From positions 1 through 64,000 of the forward strand of contig QOUV01000012.1 of assembly GCA_003862155.1 (NCBI GenBank): a DNA stretch of 64,000 nt, read 5' to 3'. The position numbers and the translations under genes are program-made. Below are positions 15,706 through 24,632 of this stretch, one piece after another. The DNA comes from Lachnospiraceae bacterium (GTDB taxonomy: Bacteria; Bacillota; Clostridia; Lachnospirales; Lachnospiraceae). The notes under the pieces are model-generated. The model made no database searches, was not told the origin of the DNA, and saw only the letters and a program-made list of their open reading frames with translations. Numbering within the stretch: the first letter of the stretch is position 1; the number at the start of each line of letters is the position of its first letter.

Positions 15706-16731
15706 ATGAAAAAAATAGAAAATACTTTTAATTCAAGTGAAAAGATAAAATACCCTTCGATCGTAAATGAGTACTCATCTGATGGTGACATCTTCTTATC
15801 AATCGAGACGACCGGTCTCTCTCCAGAGCGCCACAGGATAAGCTCTGTCACATTAGGGAGGCTTGCGGCCTCGAAAACAGAGACTGTGACTTATTTTTCA
15901 GAGAGTGAAAATGACGAGCTTACTATAATACAGGCTGCTATAAAAGACATGAAGGCTTTCAAGCGTCTCGTCACTTTCGGCGGCACGAACTTCGACCTCA
16001 AATTTCTCTCGAAACGCGCAGAGGTCTACGCGATCAGATTCGACTTCAACAGCTCCTCTGTAAAATTTGCCCGCCACGAATTGAAGAACTTCGATCTCTC
16101 CCAGCTTCTCCGCCCTATAAGGAGATTTCTCCCTTCAGAGAGCCTTTCGATCTACTCTCTTCTCCCTGAGATGGGCCTCTCGGACAAGTCACTTCCCAAA
16201 GGCCGCACAGTCACGACCCTCTACAAGACCTACCTCACCACAGGCGAAAAAAAATACGCTGAGCCGGTAATCGACCACAGCGTATACAAAGTGACGGGAA
16301 TCATGAACGCTCTCGCGCTTTTAAACTGTCTGAAAATCAATAAAGCGAATCCGTCTCTTCTGGACATTTCGCGGGATGAAGAAGCTGTCACCGTAAACGG
16401 CACAACTGATATTTTCTTCCCTGTAGAGCTTACGTTCAATCTCCCAGCCATAAGTCTCTCTTTTAAAGAGAACTCATTAAAAGGAATCTTCGCTTCAAAC
16501 TTCCCATCCCACAACGGCTGCATCCGCATCTACCTTCCCGACTGGAATTCCTATGTCAGATTGAAAGAGAACGGCCAGCTGATTCCGAAGGAGCTCGCGA
16601 AGTCTCTCCCTAAGGAATCTTACGAGAAAGTCACACAGGCCGACTGCTATATGCTTTCACCAATCCCTGAAGACTCTGCCAAAGCGAAAGATCAGCTCGA
16701 GAAGTACATCAGGCAGCTGATAAGGATGTGA
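15706..16731 (+). CDS. yprB: YprB-like RNase H-fold protein (DEDD exonuclease family)
   Basis: A 341-residue protein, the only clear plus-strand gene. The N-terminal half has the YprB ribonuclease-H-like fold: IFLSIETTGLSPERHRI (about 29-45) is the ExoI motif, VTFGGTNFDLKFL (about 90-102) is ExoII, and a region with IYSLLPEMGL resembles the later conserved block. In the family ExoI normally reads DIET; here the first Asp is Ser (codon TCA), so one metal ligand is lost. The C-terminal 120 residues are less conserved. It converges on cheR with a 5-bp gap. A nucleic-acid processing role is likely, but catalysis is uncertain. Confidence 0.75.
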   Translation: MKKIENTFNSSEKIKYPSIVNEYSSDGDIFLSIETTGLSPERHRISSVTLGRLAASKTETVTYFSESENDELTIIQAAIKDMKAFKRLVTFGGTNFDLKFLSKRAEVYAIRFDFNSSSVKFARHELKNFDLSQLLRPIRRFLPSESLSIYSLLPEMGLSDKSLPKGRTVTTLYKTYLTTGEKKYAEPVIDHSVYKVTGIMNALALLNCLKINKANPSLLDISRDEEAVTVNGTTDIFFPVELTFNLPAISLSFKENSLKGIFASNFPSHNGCIRIYLPDWNSYVRLKENGQLIPKELAKSLPKESYEKVTQADCYMLSPIPEDSAKAKDQLEKYIRQLIRM

Positions 16732-16736
16732 GATTC

Positions 16737-17510
16737 TCACTCCTTCTCATAGAAGAACGAGCTTCTCCTCTTGAATCCGAGCTCCCTGTACTCCATGATC
16801 TGCTCGGTGCTTCCGATGAAAAGCAGGCCGCCCTGCTTTAATGACTTCGCAAACTTCGAATAGATGTCGTGCTTCGCCTCATCTGTAAAGTAGATGACCA
16901 CATTTCTGCAGACGATAAGGTCACAGTTCGAAGGATAGGCGTCTTTTAAGAGATTTCCCTCGTGGAAGCTCACCCGCTTTTTGATGTCTTCAGAGATCTG
17001 GTAAGATGTTCCGACCTTAGTAAAGTATTTCGCCTTCAGGTCATTCGGTACTGACTTGATGCTCTTCTCATTGTAGAGACCGGTCTTCGCCTGGGCTAAT
17101 ACCTGCTTGTCGATATCGGTCGCATCTATCCTGATATTTGACAGAGGGACGTGCTTTGAGAGAGCCATAACAAGAGAATACGGCTCGTCGCCGGTCGAGC
17201 AGGCGGCGCTCCAGATCTTTAAGCTCCTGCCAAATTTCTGAATCAGGTAGGGAAAGTACTCCTTGTCAAGGAGCTGCCACTGGTCTGGATTGCGGTAAAA
17301 TTCAGAGACATTTATCGTAAGGAAATTGACAAATTCGCCAAATACATCCTTATCATCCCGCAGCAGCTTCACATAATCCGGATAGCTTACAAGGTGATGC
17401 TTTGTGACAAGCGAGTCGATACGGCGCCTCATCTGCTTCTCCTTGTAAAGAGAGAGGTCGATCTTCGTCATCTGATAAACCTGCTTTTTAAATTCCTCAT
17501 ATCCTTCCAT
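16737..17510 (-). CDS. cheR: Chemotaxis-type protein-glutamate methyltransferase CheR
   Basis: A SAM-dependent methyltransferase of about 257 residues. A small N-terminal helical domain (KIDLSLYKEKQMRRRIDSL) precedes the catalytic domain with FLTINVSEFYRNPDQW, the SAM loop WSAACSTGDEPYSL and the late motif CRNVVIYF. CheR methylates chemoreceptor glutamates. The ATG at 17510 follows AAAAGGAGC; an upstream in-frame GTG would put this ribosome site inside the gene. No other chemotaxis gene is in the window. The rpsA terminator lies directly ahead, and I see no promoter between them. Confidence 0.9.
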   Translation of the reverse strand: MEGYEEFKKQVYQMTKIDLSLYKEKQMRRRIDSLVTKHHLVSYPDYVKLLRDDKDVFGEFVNFLTINVSEFYRNPDQWQLLDKEYFPYLIQKFGRSLKIWSAACSTGDEPYSLVMALSKHVPLSNIRIDATDIDKQVLAQAKTGLYNEKSIKSVPNDLKAKYFTKVGTSYQISEDIKKRVSFHEGNLLKDAYPSNCDLIVCRNVVIYFTDEAKHDIYSKFAKSLKQGGLLFIGSTEQIMEYRELGFKRRSSFFYEKE

Positions 17511-17551
17511 AGTACCGCTCCTTTTATTTACCACTCTTTTTAATAAAAAAT

Positions 17552-17583
17552 AAAAAAAGAGCGAACGGCATAACCGTCCGCCC
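17552..17583 (-). terminator. Intrinsic terminator after rpsA
   Basis: Minus-strand stem GCGGACGG / CCGTTCGC (17574-17581 with 17561-17568), loop TTATG, then CTTTTTTT. It sits 10-40 nt after the rpsA stop and 42 nt before cheR. Confidence 0.85.
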
Positions 17584-17595
17584 CTGAAAATTCAA

Positions 17596-18669
17596 TTAGT
17601 CTTCTGACTTCTGATTATCGTTGTCCATAGCCTTGATTGAAAGAGAGATCTTGTGATCAGCCTCACGGAACTCTACGATCTGAGCATCAATCTCCTGACC
17701 AACCTTCAGTACGTCTGATGGCTTGTCAACATGATCCTTAGATATCTGTGAAACGTGAAGAAGTGCATCTACTCCCGGCTCAAGCTCTACGAATGCGCCG
17801 AAATCTGTCATACGGGCAACTCTGCCGTGTACGATAGTGCCTACTGCGAACTTCTCAGCAGCATTGTTCCATGGATTCTGATCCGGGAACTTCATAGAAA
17901 GAGCGATCTTTCTGTCGTGGATATCCTTGATGAATACCTTGACCTTGTCGCCGTTCTTGAATACCTTGCTCGGGTTGTCGATACGTCCCCAGCTCATCTC
18001 TGAGATGTGGAGAAGTCCATCGATACCGCCTAAGTCGATGAATGCACCGAAGTTGGTAACGTTCTTTACAGTTCCCTCGATAACATCGCCGACCTTAAGG
18101 TTAGCGAGAAGCTCATCCTGCTTCTTCTTCTTCTCAGCAACGAGAAGCTGCTTTCTGTCGCCTATGATGCGGCGCTTGCGAGGATTGAACTCTGTGATAA
18201 CGAACTCGATCTCCTGATCCTTATACTTATTAAGGTCTCTCTCATAAGTGTCGGATACAAGGCTGGCCGGAATGAATACTCTGGCACCGTCAACCTCGGC
18301 AGAAAGTCCTCCGTTAAGAACCTGAACAACCTTAGCCTTCAGTACCTCGTTGTTGTTGAATGCCTCCTCTAAGCGGCGTTTTCCTCTCTCCTGAGCAAGA
18401 CGCTTGTATGAAAGCGTAACCTGACCCTCAGTCTCGCTGTATTTGACTACTACTGCCTCCATAGTGGCGCCTACAGATGTAACTGTGGTAAGATCGAGGT
18501 TTGAGTCGTTTGAGTACTCGTTTCTGGTGATGACACCGTCAGCCTTTGTGCCGATATTTAAAATAATCTCATCCGGCTTTACGTCGAGTACCGTTCCCTC
18601 TACCACATCTCCTGCGCGGACCGTCTTGAAAGACGCATCCAGCATTTCGTCAAAACTCATTTCTGACAT
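17596..18669 (-). CDS. rpsA: S1 RNA-binding protein (ribosomal protein S1 homologue)
   Basis: A 357-residue protein with four S1 domains, starting near 16, 100, 190 and 275; the last two show the clearest signature (VGDVIEGTVKNVTNFGAFID and VGTIVHGRVARMTDFGAFVE). It aids mRNA binding to the ribosome or general RNA binding. The start overlaps the last codons of ispH by 13 bp and follows AGGAGG. In many Clostridia IspH and S1 are one fused polypeptide; here they remain separate but overlapping. Confidence 0.93.
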   Translation of the reverse strand: MSEMSFDEMLDASFKTVRAGDVVEGTVLDVKPDEIILNIGTKADGVITRNEYSNDSNLDLTTVTSVGATMEAVVVKYSETEGQVTLSYKRLAQERGKRRLEEAFNNNEVLKAKVVQVLNGGLSAEVDGARVFIPASLVSDTYERDLNKYKDQEIEFVITEFNPRKRRIIGDRKQLLVAEKKKKQDELLANLKVGDVIEGTVKNVTNFGAFIDLGGIDGLLHISEMSWGRIDNPSKVFKNGDKVKVFIKDIHDRKIALSMKFPDQNPWNNAAEKFAVGTIVHGRVARMTDFGAFVELEPGVDALLHVSQISKDHVDKPSDVLKVGQEIDAQIVEFREADHKISLSIKAMDNDNQKSED

Positions 18670-19511
18670 TTACTAATGACCTCCTGAATAATTTTCGCTG
18701 GTGTAGATGCTCCTGCCGTAATACCGACACTGCTGGCAGATTCAAGAGCCTGTGGGTCCAGGTCGTCCGCGGTCTCCAGAAAATACGTATCCGGACATTT
18801 CTGCCGGCAGATATCATAGAGTTTCCTGGTATTCGAACTGTTCCTGCCGCCGATCACAAGACACACGTCGACTTCCCCAGCAATACGTGCAGCCTCATCC
18901 TGGCGTTCCTGTGTAGCATTACAGATTGTATTTAGAGCATTAATATCATACCCTTTTTGGTTTAAGATTTCAACTAATTCGTGAAATTTCTTATGATTAA
19001 ATGTCGTCTGTGAAAGAAGCGTGATTTTCCTGCTTTTGTCTTTTAATGTGAAATTTCTGGCCTCTTCCTCAGTCTGGATGCAGGAGTAATCGTTCCCCTG
19101 AATCCAGCCGCAGACTCCCTGTATTTCCGGGTGATTGCGGTCTCCGATGATTATTATATAATCACCATTTTTCGAAGCCTCCATGGCGAGGTTGTGGATT
19201 TTTTTTACAAAAGGGCAGGTGGCGTCAACAGTGGTATGTCCGGCGTTTTCGATGCCCTCTTGCATTTTTTGAGATACACCATGTGAGCGTAAGATTACGA
19301 TGCCCTTTTCATATGAAGACGCATCCTCTGTCTCATCCATTACCTCGACACCCTGCTTTTTAAAATCATTCACAACTGTCTCATTGTGGATTATCGGGCC
19401 GTCCGTATAAATTCTACGTCCCGGATTTGCGGCTATCTGCTCCTCTACGATCGAGACGGCGCGCTTTACGCCGAAGCAGAATCCCGCATGTTCTGCAACT
19501 ATTATCTTCAT
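18657..19511 (-). CDS. ispH: 4-hydroxy-3-methylbut-2-enyl diphosphate reductase
   Basis: A 284-residue [4Fe-4S] enzyme of the last MEP-pathway step, making IPP and DMAPP. The three cluster cysteines lie in AGFCFGVKRAV (12), VDATCPFVKKIH (about 98) and NTICNATQERQ (about 197). GGRNSSNTRKL is the substrate-binding block. It overlaps the upstream regulator by 4 bp (ATGA) and rpsA downstream. Confidence 0.95.
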   Translation of the reverse strand: MKIIVAEHAGFCFGVKRAVSIVEEQIAANPGRRIYTDGPIIHNETVVNDFKKQGVEVMDETEDASSYEKGIVILRSHGVSQKMQEGIENAGHTTVDATCPFVKKIHNLAMEASKNGDYIIIIGDRNHPEIQGVCGWIQGNDYSCIQTEEEARNFTLKDKSRKITLLSQTTFNHKKFHELVEILNQKGYDINALNTICNATQERQDEAARIAGEVDVCLVIGGRNSSNTRKLYDICRQKCPDTYFLETADDLDPQALESASSVGITAGASTPAKIIQEVISKCQK

Positions 19512-20395
19512 AAAACCGAATCCTTTAACGGGTCCATCCTGTCCACTCCTGAGAAATCGAATTCGTTTAAAAGATCTTCCATCTTTCTGTTTCTCTCGCG
19601 GACCTTGTCGGACCTCTTAGAGAGGACGCCCATCACGAGGGCTCCTATTACACTCATGCCGGCCACTGGAGAGGACGCGAACGCGTTCCTGTCGCAGGAG
19701 GCCGTCAGGTTCACTGTCGAGTACATATTAAGCGGCGAGTGCACGCTGTCTGTGATCGTTATCACCGGCGTATTTTTCGTCTGTGAGTACTCGAGAAGGC
19801 GGAGCACCGAAAGCGAATACCCCGGAAAACTGATACCCACCATCACATCATTTTCATTTAAGTCTATGACCTCACTGAAAAAATGCTGCATGCTCCCCTT
19901 CGAGAGCACCCTGACATCCGGCAGAGCCTGCCGCAGATACATTGCAAAATAGTCAGCGAGCGGCGCTGAAAAGCTCACCCCGGCGATAAAAACTCTCTTT
20001 GCATTTAAAAGCATCTCGACTGCTCTAAGGTAGGCGTCGTGATCGATCGAGTCCTTCGTGCTCTCGAGGTTTTCAATGTCCTGTTTTAAGGTGTCTGTCA
20101 GCGTATCCTTTATCTCGGCAGAAATATATGGTGCTTCCTTAGGCCCCGATGGGACGAGGTGGTTCTTTACCTCAGATGCCATCGCCTGCGAAAATTCCTT
20201 GTAGCCCTTGTATCCTAAGAATGTGGCAAAGCGGACTACTGTCGACTCACTTACTCCGACGCGGCTTCCGAGCTCGTAGGCGTTCATAAAGGCTGCCTTG
20301 TCTATGCAGTCTGTGATGTAGGCTGAAAGCTGCTGCTGGCCCTTCGACATCGAAGAGTATCTGTCGTTTATTCTCGTAAAAACATCATCACGCAT
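19508..20395 (-). CDS. MurR/RpiR-family transcriptional regulator
   Basis: A 295-residue protein with an N-terminal HTH_6 domain (SVSESTVVRFATFLGYKGYK, about 46-66) and a C-terminal SIS phosphosugar-binding domain (about 135-260; VFIAGVSFSAPLADYFAMYL, and MVGISFPGYSLSVLRLL). RpiR regulators sense phosphosugars and control sugar or cell-wall recycling genes. Here it is buried in a housekeeping operon between cmk and ispH with overlaps on both sides, so its target cannot be deduced from context. Confidence 0.88.
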   Translation of the reverse strand: MRDDVFTRINDRYSSMSKGQQQLSAYITDCIDKAAFMNAYELGSRVGVSESTVVRFATFLGYKGYKEFSQAMASEVKNHLVPSGPKEAPYISAEIKDTLTDTLKQDIENLESTKDSIDHDAYLRAVEMLLNAKRVFIAGVSFSAPLADYFAMYLRQALPDVRVLSKGSMQHFFSEVIDLNENDVMVGISFPGYSLSVLRLLEYSQTKNTPVITITDSVHSPLNMYSTVNLTASCDRNAFASSPVAGMSVIGALVMGVLSKRSDKVRERNRKMEDLLNEFDFSGVDRMDPLKDSVL

Positions 20396-21044
20396 ATAAA
20401 CTCTTTATCTTATCTACTACCTCATCGATCGTCATATCAGATGAATCGACGAGCACTGCATCGTCGGCCTGCTTCAGTGGCGAAATCTCCCTTGTCATAT
20501 CGGCCTTGTCGCGCTTTTTTATGTCTTCGATTATTGTGTCGAGGTCAGGATTCTCGCCCTTGGCCTTAAGCTCATCGAATCTCCTCTTTCCTCTGACCTC
20601 GGCTGAGGCTGTGAGGTAGATTTTTAAGGTGGCATTCGGAAGGACACAAGTTCCTATGTCTCTTCCATCCATTACGACGTTCTCCTCTTCGGCGAGCTTC
20701 TTCTGAAGAGCCGTAAGATTCGACCTGACCTGTCCGTACTGGCTTACAACGCTTGCTGCCTTTCCGACCTGTTCCTCGCGGATCTCCTTTGAGACATCGG
20801 CACCATTTAAGATAACATGCTGTGTTCCATCGATATATTTTAATCTGACATCTGCATTCTGTGAGGCCTTCTCAACAGCGGCCTTGTCATAAATATCGAT
20901 TCCGTGCTTTAACATATAAAGCCCGATGCTTCTATACATTGCGCCGGTATCCACGTAGACAAATGAAAGGTCACCTGCCAGTTTCTTTGCGATCGTACTC
21001 TTTCCGGCTCCTGCCGGTCCATCTATGGCTATCTGTTTACTCAT
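20388..21044 (-). CDS. cmk: Cytidylate kinase
   Basis: A 218-residue (d)CMP kinase. The P-loop is IDGPAGAGKSTIAKKLA (about 6-22); DTGAMYRSIGLY and MDGRDIGTCVLPNA are the nucleotide-binding blocks, and KKRDKADMTREISPLKQADD is the lid region. It phosphorylates CMP and dCMP. The ATG at 21044 follows AAAGGAGGTAAAG; upstream codons belong to the flavoprotein gene end. The cmk-ispH-rpsA order is typical of Clostridia, here with a regulator inserted. Confidence 0.95.
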   Translation of the reverse strand: MSKQIAIDGPAGAGKSTIAKKLAGDLSFVYVDTGAMYRSIGLYMLKHGIDIYDKAAVEKASQNADVRLKYIDGTQHVILNGADVSKEIREEQVGKAASVVSQYGQVRSNLTALQKKLAEEENVVMDGRDIGTCVLPNATLKIYLTASAEVRGKRRFDELKAKGENPDLDTIIEDIKKRDKADMTREISPLKQADDAVLVDSSDMTIDEVVDKIKSLYA

Positions 21045-22308
21045 CTTTACCTCCTTTTGCTGCCGAACAGCCGGCAAGCGCTCCCATCGAAAATGCGCTC
21101 TGCAGGTTGTATCCTCCGGTCAGCGCATCGACGTCTAACATCTCTCCGCAGGCGAAGAGCCCCGGATATTTTTTAAGCTGCATGGTCTTCGGGTCGACTT
21201 CTTTTACCGATAGTCCGCCGCCTGTGGAAATCGCCTCATTAAAGCCTCTTGTGCCCGTTATAGTAAGCGGGAAGTGCTTTAAGAGCGTAAGAATATGTGC
21301 CCTCTCCTGCTTTGTGATCGAGTTGAGCTTCTTCTCGGGATCTATCTCAGTTAGTCCGACCATGACAGGGATCATTTTCGAAGGGAGAAGCCCGTCGAAA
21401 AAATGCGAGAAGTTCTTATTCTCACCTTCCTCCACTGTCCTTATCAGTCTCGCGTTAAGCTTCTCATCAGAGAGAGCCGGCTTAAGGTCGATCTCGGCTT
21501 TAAGCTCTCCTTCTCTCTCCAATACTTTTGCGACCTTTGATGATGCCGAGATTACTACCGGCCCCGAAATTCCAAAATGCGTAAAAAGCATCTCTCCGAA
21601 CTCCGAGTAGATTGGCTTTTTCTTTTTCGATGAGAAAATCTTAAACTCGATATTTTTAAGTGAGAGGCCCTGCATCTTCGGGATGTATTCCTCTTTTGTC
21701 TCGAAAGGCACAAGCGCCGGGTAGCACGGCTTTATATCCAGTCCCATGTCTTTTAAGACAGGGATCAGGTTCCCATCGGAACCTGTCGTGGGATAGGACT
21801 TTCCGCCTGCCGCAAGGATCACAGCGTCCGCCAGATACTCCTTCTGTTCGGAGAGGTGTCCCTCCTCTGCGGCTCTTACCCCGGTTACTTTTCCATTTTC
21901 ACAGAGGATGCCTAAGACTCTCGTGTTGTAAATGATCTTTACTTTTAATTTTTTTAGAGTGTCGGTAAAAGCCCTCGTGATGTCGGAGGCGTGGTCAGAC
22001 TGTGGGAACATCCTGCCTCCCCTCTCGACCTTTGTTGGCACTCCAGCGTCTTCGATAAATTTTTTCAGGTCCTGATTGTTAAAATATGCGAACGCGGAAT
22101 AGAGAAATCTCGGGTTCGTAACGATATTCTGGTAAAAATCGTCTATAGGCGCAGCATTTGTAAAATTGCAGCGGCCCTTTCCTGTGATGTAGATCTTCTT
22201 GCCGGCTTTCTCATTTCGCTCGAGAATCGTCACGTCCGCGCCTTTCTCTGCGGCAGAGACCGCTGCTGCAAGCCCGGCCGCACCTGCTCCAACAATTATT
22301 ATTTTCAT
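21037..22308 (-). CDS. HI0933/YhiN-type flavoprotein (NAD(P)/FAD-dependent oxidoreductase)
   Basis: About 423 residues. The N-terminal Rossmann motif is IIIVGAGAAGLAAAVSAAEKG with EKAGKKIYITGKGRCNFTN. The late motif FACGEMLDVDALTGGYNLQ is the family signature near the C-terminus. The reaction is unknown for most members. It overlaps cmk by 8 bp. The start at 22308 fits the Rossmann fold, although no strong ribosome site precedes it; a 13-codon upstream extension is possible. Confidence 0.85.
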   Translation of the reverse strand: MKIIIVGAGAAGLAAAVSAAEKGADVTILERNEKAGKKIYITGKGRCNFTNAAPIDDFYQNIVTNPRFLYSAFAYFNNQDLKKFIEDAGVPTKVERGGRMFPQSDHASDITRAFTDTLKKLKVKIIYNTRVLGILCENGKVTGVRAAEEGHLSEQKEYLADAVILAAGGKSYPTTGSDGNLIPVLKDMGLDIKPCYPALVPFETKEEYIPKMQGLSLKNIEFKIFSSKKKKPIYSEFGEMLFTHFGISGPVVISASSKVAKVLEREGELKAEIDLKPALSDEKLNARLIRTVEEGENKNFSHFFDGLLPSKMIPVMVGLTEIDPEKKLNSITKQERAHILTLLKHFPLTITGTRGFNEAISTGGGLSVKEVDPKTMQLKKYPGLFACGEMLDVDALTGGYNLQSAFSMGALAGCSAAKGGKDE

Positions 22309-22398
22309 ATTTTTATTCAAAAAATGCCACAGGCAGATGGCGGACATTTTTCAATGAGCCAACGCCTATGGCAGCTTATATTAAGGCCTTATCGGAAT

Positions 22399-24504
22399 TT
22401 AGTCTTTTAATGCTTCCTTTGGAACATCCTTTATCGAGAAGCTCATACGGCCTGTCTTATCTTTTCCAAGGCAGATAACTGTAACCTTGTCGCCGAGTGT
22501 CAGTACATCCTCAACGTGTGCGATACGCTCATTGGCGATCTTTGAAATATGTACCATGCCCTCTTTGCCTGGAGCGAACTCTACAAATGCTCCGAATGGC
22601 TTTATGGAAACGACTGTGCCCTTTAAGATCTGTCCCTTCTCAAAGTCGGTAACGATAGTCTTTACCATGCGGATAGCTTCTGCATTTGCGTTCTCATCGA
22701 GCGAGCTTACAGATACGCGGCCGTCCTCATCGATATCGACCTGAGCGCCTGTGCGGCTGATGATCTCGTTTATAGTCTTTCCTCTCTGGCCTACGACATC
22801 GCCGATCTTATCGGTCGGGATCTGAACGAATGAAATCTTTGGAGCGAGTGCTGCAACGTGATCCCTAGGCTTTGAAATAGCCTTGCTCATGCAGGTATCC
22901 ATGATGAAGTTGCGGGCCTCGTGTGCTCTGCGGATAGCTTCCTCTACGATAGGCCTTGTGAGTCCGTGGATCTTGATATCCATCTGAATGGCTGAAATTC
23001 CGTCGTGTGTTCCTGTAACCTTGAAGTCCATGTCACCGAAGAAATCCTCGATGCCCTGGATATCGGTAAGTACGATGTAGTCATCGTCTGTCTCACCCGT
23101 AACGAGTCCGCAGGAAATACCAGCTACCATATCCTTTATCGGAACGCCTGCTGCCATAAGTGACATGCACGATGCGCAGGTAGATGCCATTGATGTCGAG
23201 CCGTTTGACTCGAAAGTCTCTGATACGGCACGGATGGCGTATGGGAACTCCTCTACTGATGGGATTACCGGCTTTAAGGCTCTCTCAGCAAGTGCTCCGT
23301 GTCCGATCTCACGGCGTCCCGGTCCTCTCGAAGGCTTCGTCTCGCCTACGGAATATGATGGGAAGTTGTACTGGTGAATATATCTCTTCTCTGTGATGTT
23401 CGGGTCAAGTCCCTCAACTCTCTGAACTTCTGAGAGAGGAGCTAAAGTTACGATATCGCAGATCTGAGTCTGTCCTCTTGTAAACATAGATGAACCGTGA
23501 ACACGAGGGATCAGGTCTACTTCAGCTGAAAGAGGTCTGATCTGGTCAATGGCACGGCCGTCCGGTCTCTTGTGGTCTTTGAGGATCATCTTTCTGACTG
23601 TCTTCTTCTGATACTGATAAACAGCATCCGGTAAGTGTGTCAGGTATTCTTCATTGTCAGCAAAGGCCTCTGTGAGCTTATCTGTGACAGCGGCTACATT
23701 TGCCTCTCTGGTCTGCTTGTCGTTTACAAATACTGCCTCTTCCATCTCATCAGGAGTAACGATCTTCTCGATATCCTCGAGCATGTGCTCAGGAAGTGCA
23801 AAGCTCTGGTATTCGAACTTCTCCTTGCCGACCTCTGAAACCATCTGATCGATAAGATCTATGATCTTCTTGTTTACATCGTCTGCGGTGTAGATGGCAT
23901 CTATCATGGTCTGATCTGAGATAAGATTTGCACCGGCCTCGATCATGATGACCTTCTCGCGGGTAGATGCGACTGTGAGCTGGAGGTCGCCTGTATCCCA
24001 GTCTTTCTGAGACGGATTGATGATAAATCTGCCGTCCTTCATGCCGACCTGTGTCATGGCACAAGGTCCGTCGAATGGGATATCAGAAATGCAGGTAGCC
24101 ATTGCCGTACCGATCATGGCAACGAGCTCCGGTCTGCACTCCGGGTCTACTGAAAGGACGAGGTTGTCGAGAGTAACGTCGTTTCTCAAATCCTTAGGGA
24201 ACAGCGGTCTCATAGGACGATCGATAACACGGTCTGTAAGGACAGCGTTCTCAGAAGCTTTTCCCTCGCGCTTGTTGAATCCTCCAGGAATCTTTCCGAT
24301 AGCGTAGTACTTCTCCTCAAACTCGACTGAGAGTGGGAAGAAATCGACGCCCTCTCTAGGCTCCTTCGATGCAGTAGCGGTAGAAAGAACTGTAGTGTCG
24401 CCGTATGAAATAAGAACGGCGCCGTTTGCCTGAGCTGCGACCTTGCCGACCTCTACCTTTAAAGGCTTTCCGGCGAGATCCATCTCGTAAGTTTTTCTAA
24501 GCAT
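22399..24504 (-). CDS. pnp: Polyribonucleotide nucleotidyltransferase (PNPase)
   Basis: A 701-residue phosphorolytic 3'-5' exoribonuclease. Two RNase PH domains flank an alpha-helical linker, the second carrying SRGPGRREIGHGALAERAL. A KH domain (IGDVVGQRGKTINEI, about 560-575) and an S1 domain (KGTVVSIKPFGAFVEF, about 620-690) end the protein. The length is standard. It follows rpsO, separated by a terminator and a long hairpin resembling the known pnp autoregulation site. Confidence 0.97.
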   Translation of the reverse strand: MLRKTYEMDLAGKPLKVEVGKVAAQANGAVLISYGDTTVLSTATASKEPREGVDFFPLSVEFEEKYYAIGKIPGGFNKREGKASENAVLTDRVIDRPMRPLFPKDLRNDVTLDNLVLSVDPECRPELVAMIGTAMATCISDIPFDGPCAMTQVGMKDGRFIINPSQKDWDTGDLQLTVASTREKVIMIEAGANLISDQTMIDAIYTADDVNKKIIDLIDQMVSEVGKEKFEYQSFALPEHMLEDIEKIVTPDEMEEAVFVNDKQTREANVAAVTDKLTEAFADNEEYLTHLPDAVYQYQKKTVRKMILKDHKRPDGRAIDQIRPLSAEVDLIPRVHGSSMFTRGQTQICDIVTLAPLSEVQRVEGLDPNITEKRYIHQYNFPSYSVGETKPSRGPGRREIGHGALAERALKPVIPSVEEFPYAIRAVSETFESNGSTSMASTCASCMSLMAAGVPIKDMVAGISCGLVTGETDDDYIVLTDIQGIEDFFGDMDFKVTGTHDGISAIQMDIKIHGLTRPIVEEAIRRAHEARNFIMDTCMSKAISKPRDHVAALAPKISFVQIPTDKIGDVVGQRGKTINEIISRTGAQVDIDEDGRVSVSSLDENANAEAIRMVKTIVTDFEKGQILKGTVVSIKPFGAFVEFAPGKEGMVHISKIANERIAHVEDVLTLGDKVTVICLGKDKTGRMSFSIKDVPKEALKD

Positions 24505-24519
24505 AATGATCCTTTCTGC

Positions 24520-24580
24520 GAAACAGTCACAGGATAAACAGATCAGAATACACTGATCAGTCTGGTTCTATGACTGTTTC
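24520..24580 (-). promoter_or_regulatory. Long stem-loop in the pnp leader
   Basis: Perfect 10-bp outer stem GAAACAGTCA / TGACTGTTTC (24571-24580 with 24520-24529) with an inner GATCAG/CTGATC stem. It ends 5 nt before the AAAGGATC ribosome site of pnp. In enterobacteria a double-stranded leader cut by RNase III and then bound by PNPase autoregulates pnp; a similar role here is inference. Confidence 0.55.
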
Positions 24581-24588
24581 TAAAACAC

Positions 24589-24620
24589 AAAAACAGAGGC
24601 CTTGTATACAAAGCCTCTGT
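24589..24620 (-). terminator. Intrinsic terminator between rpsO and pnp
   Basis: Minus-strand stem ACAGAGGC / GCCTCTGT (24613-24620 with 24593-24600), extended by partial pairing inside the 12-nt loop, then TTTTTGT. It lies 13 nt after the rpsO stop. Confidence 0.88.
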
Positions 24621-24632
24621 AAAGTTACTAAA

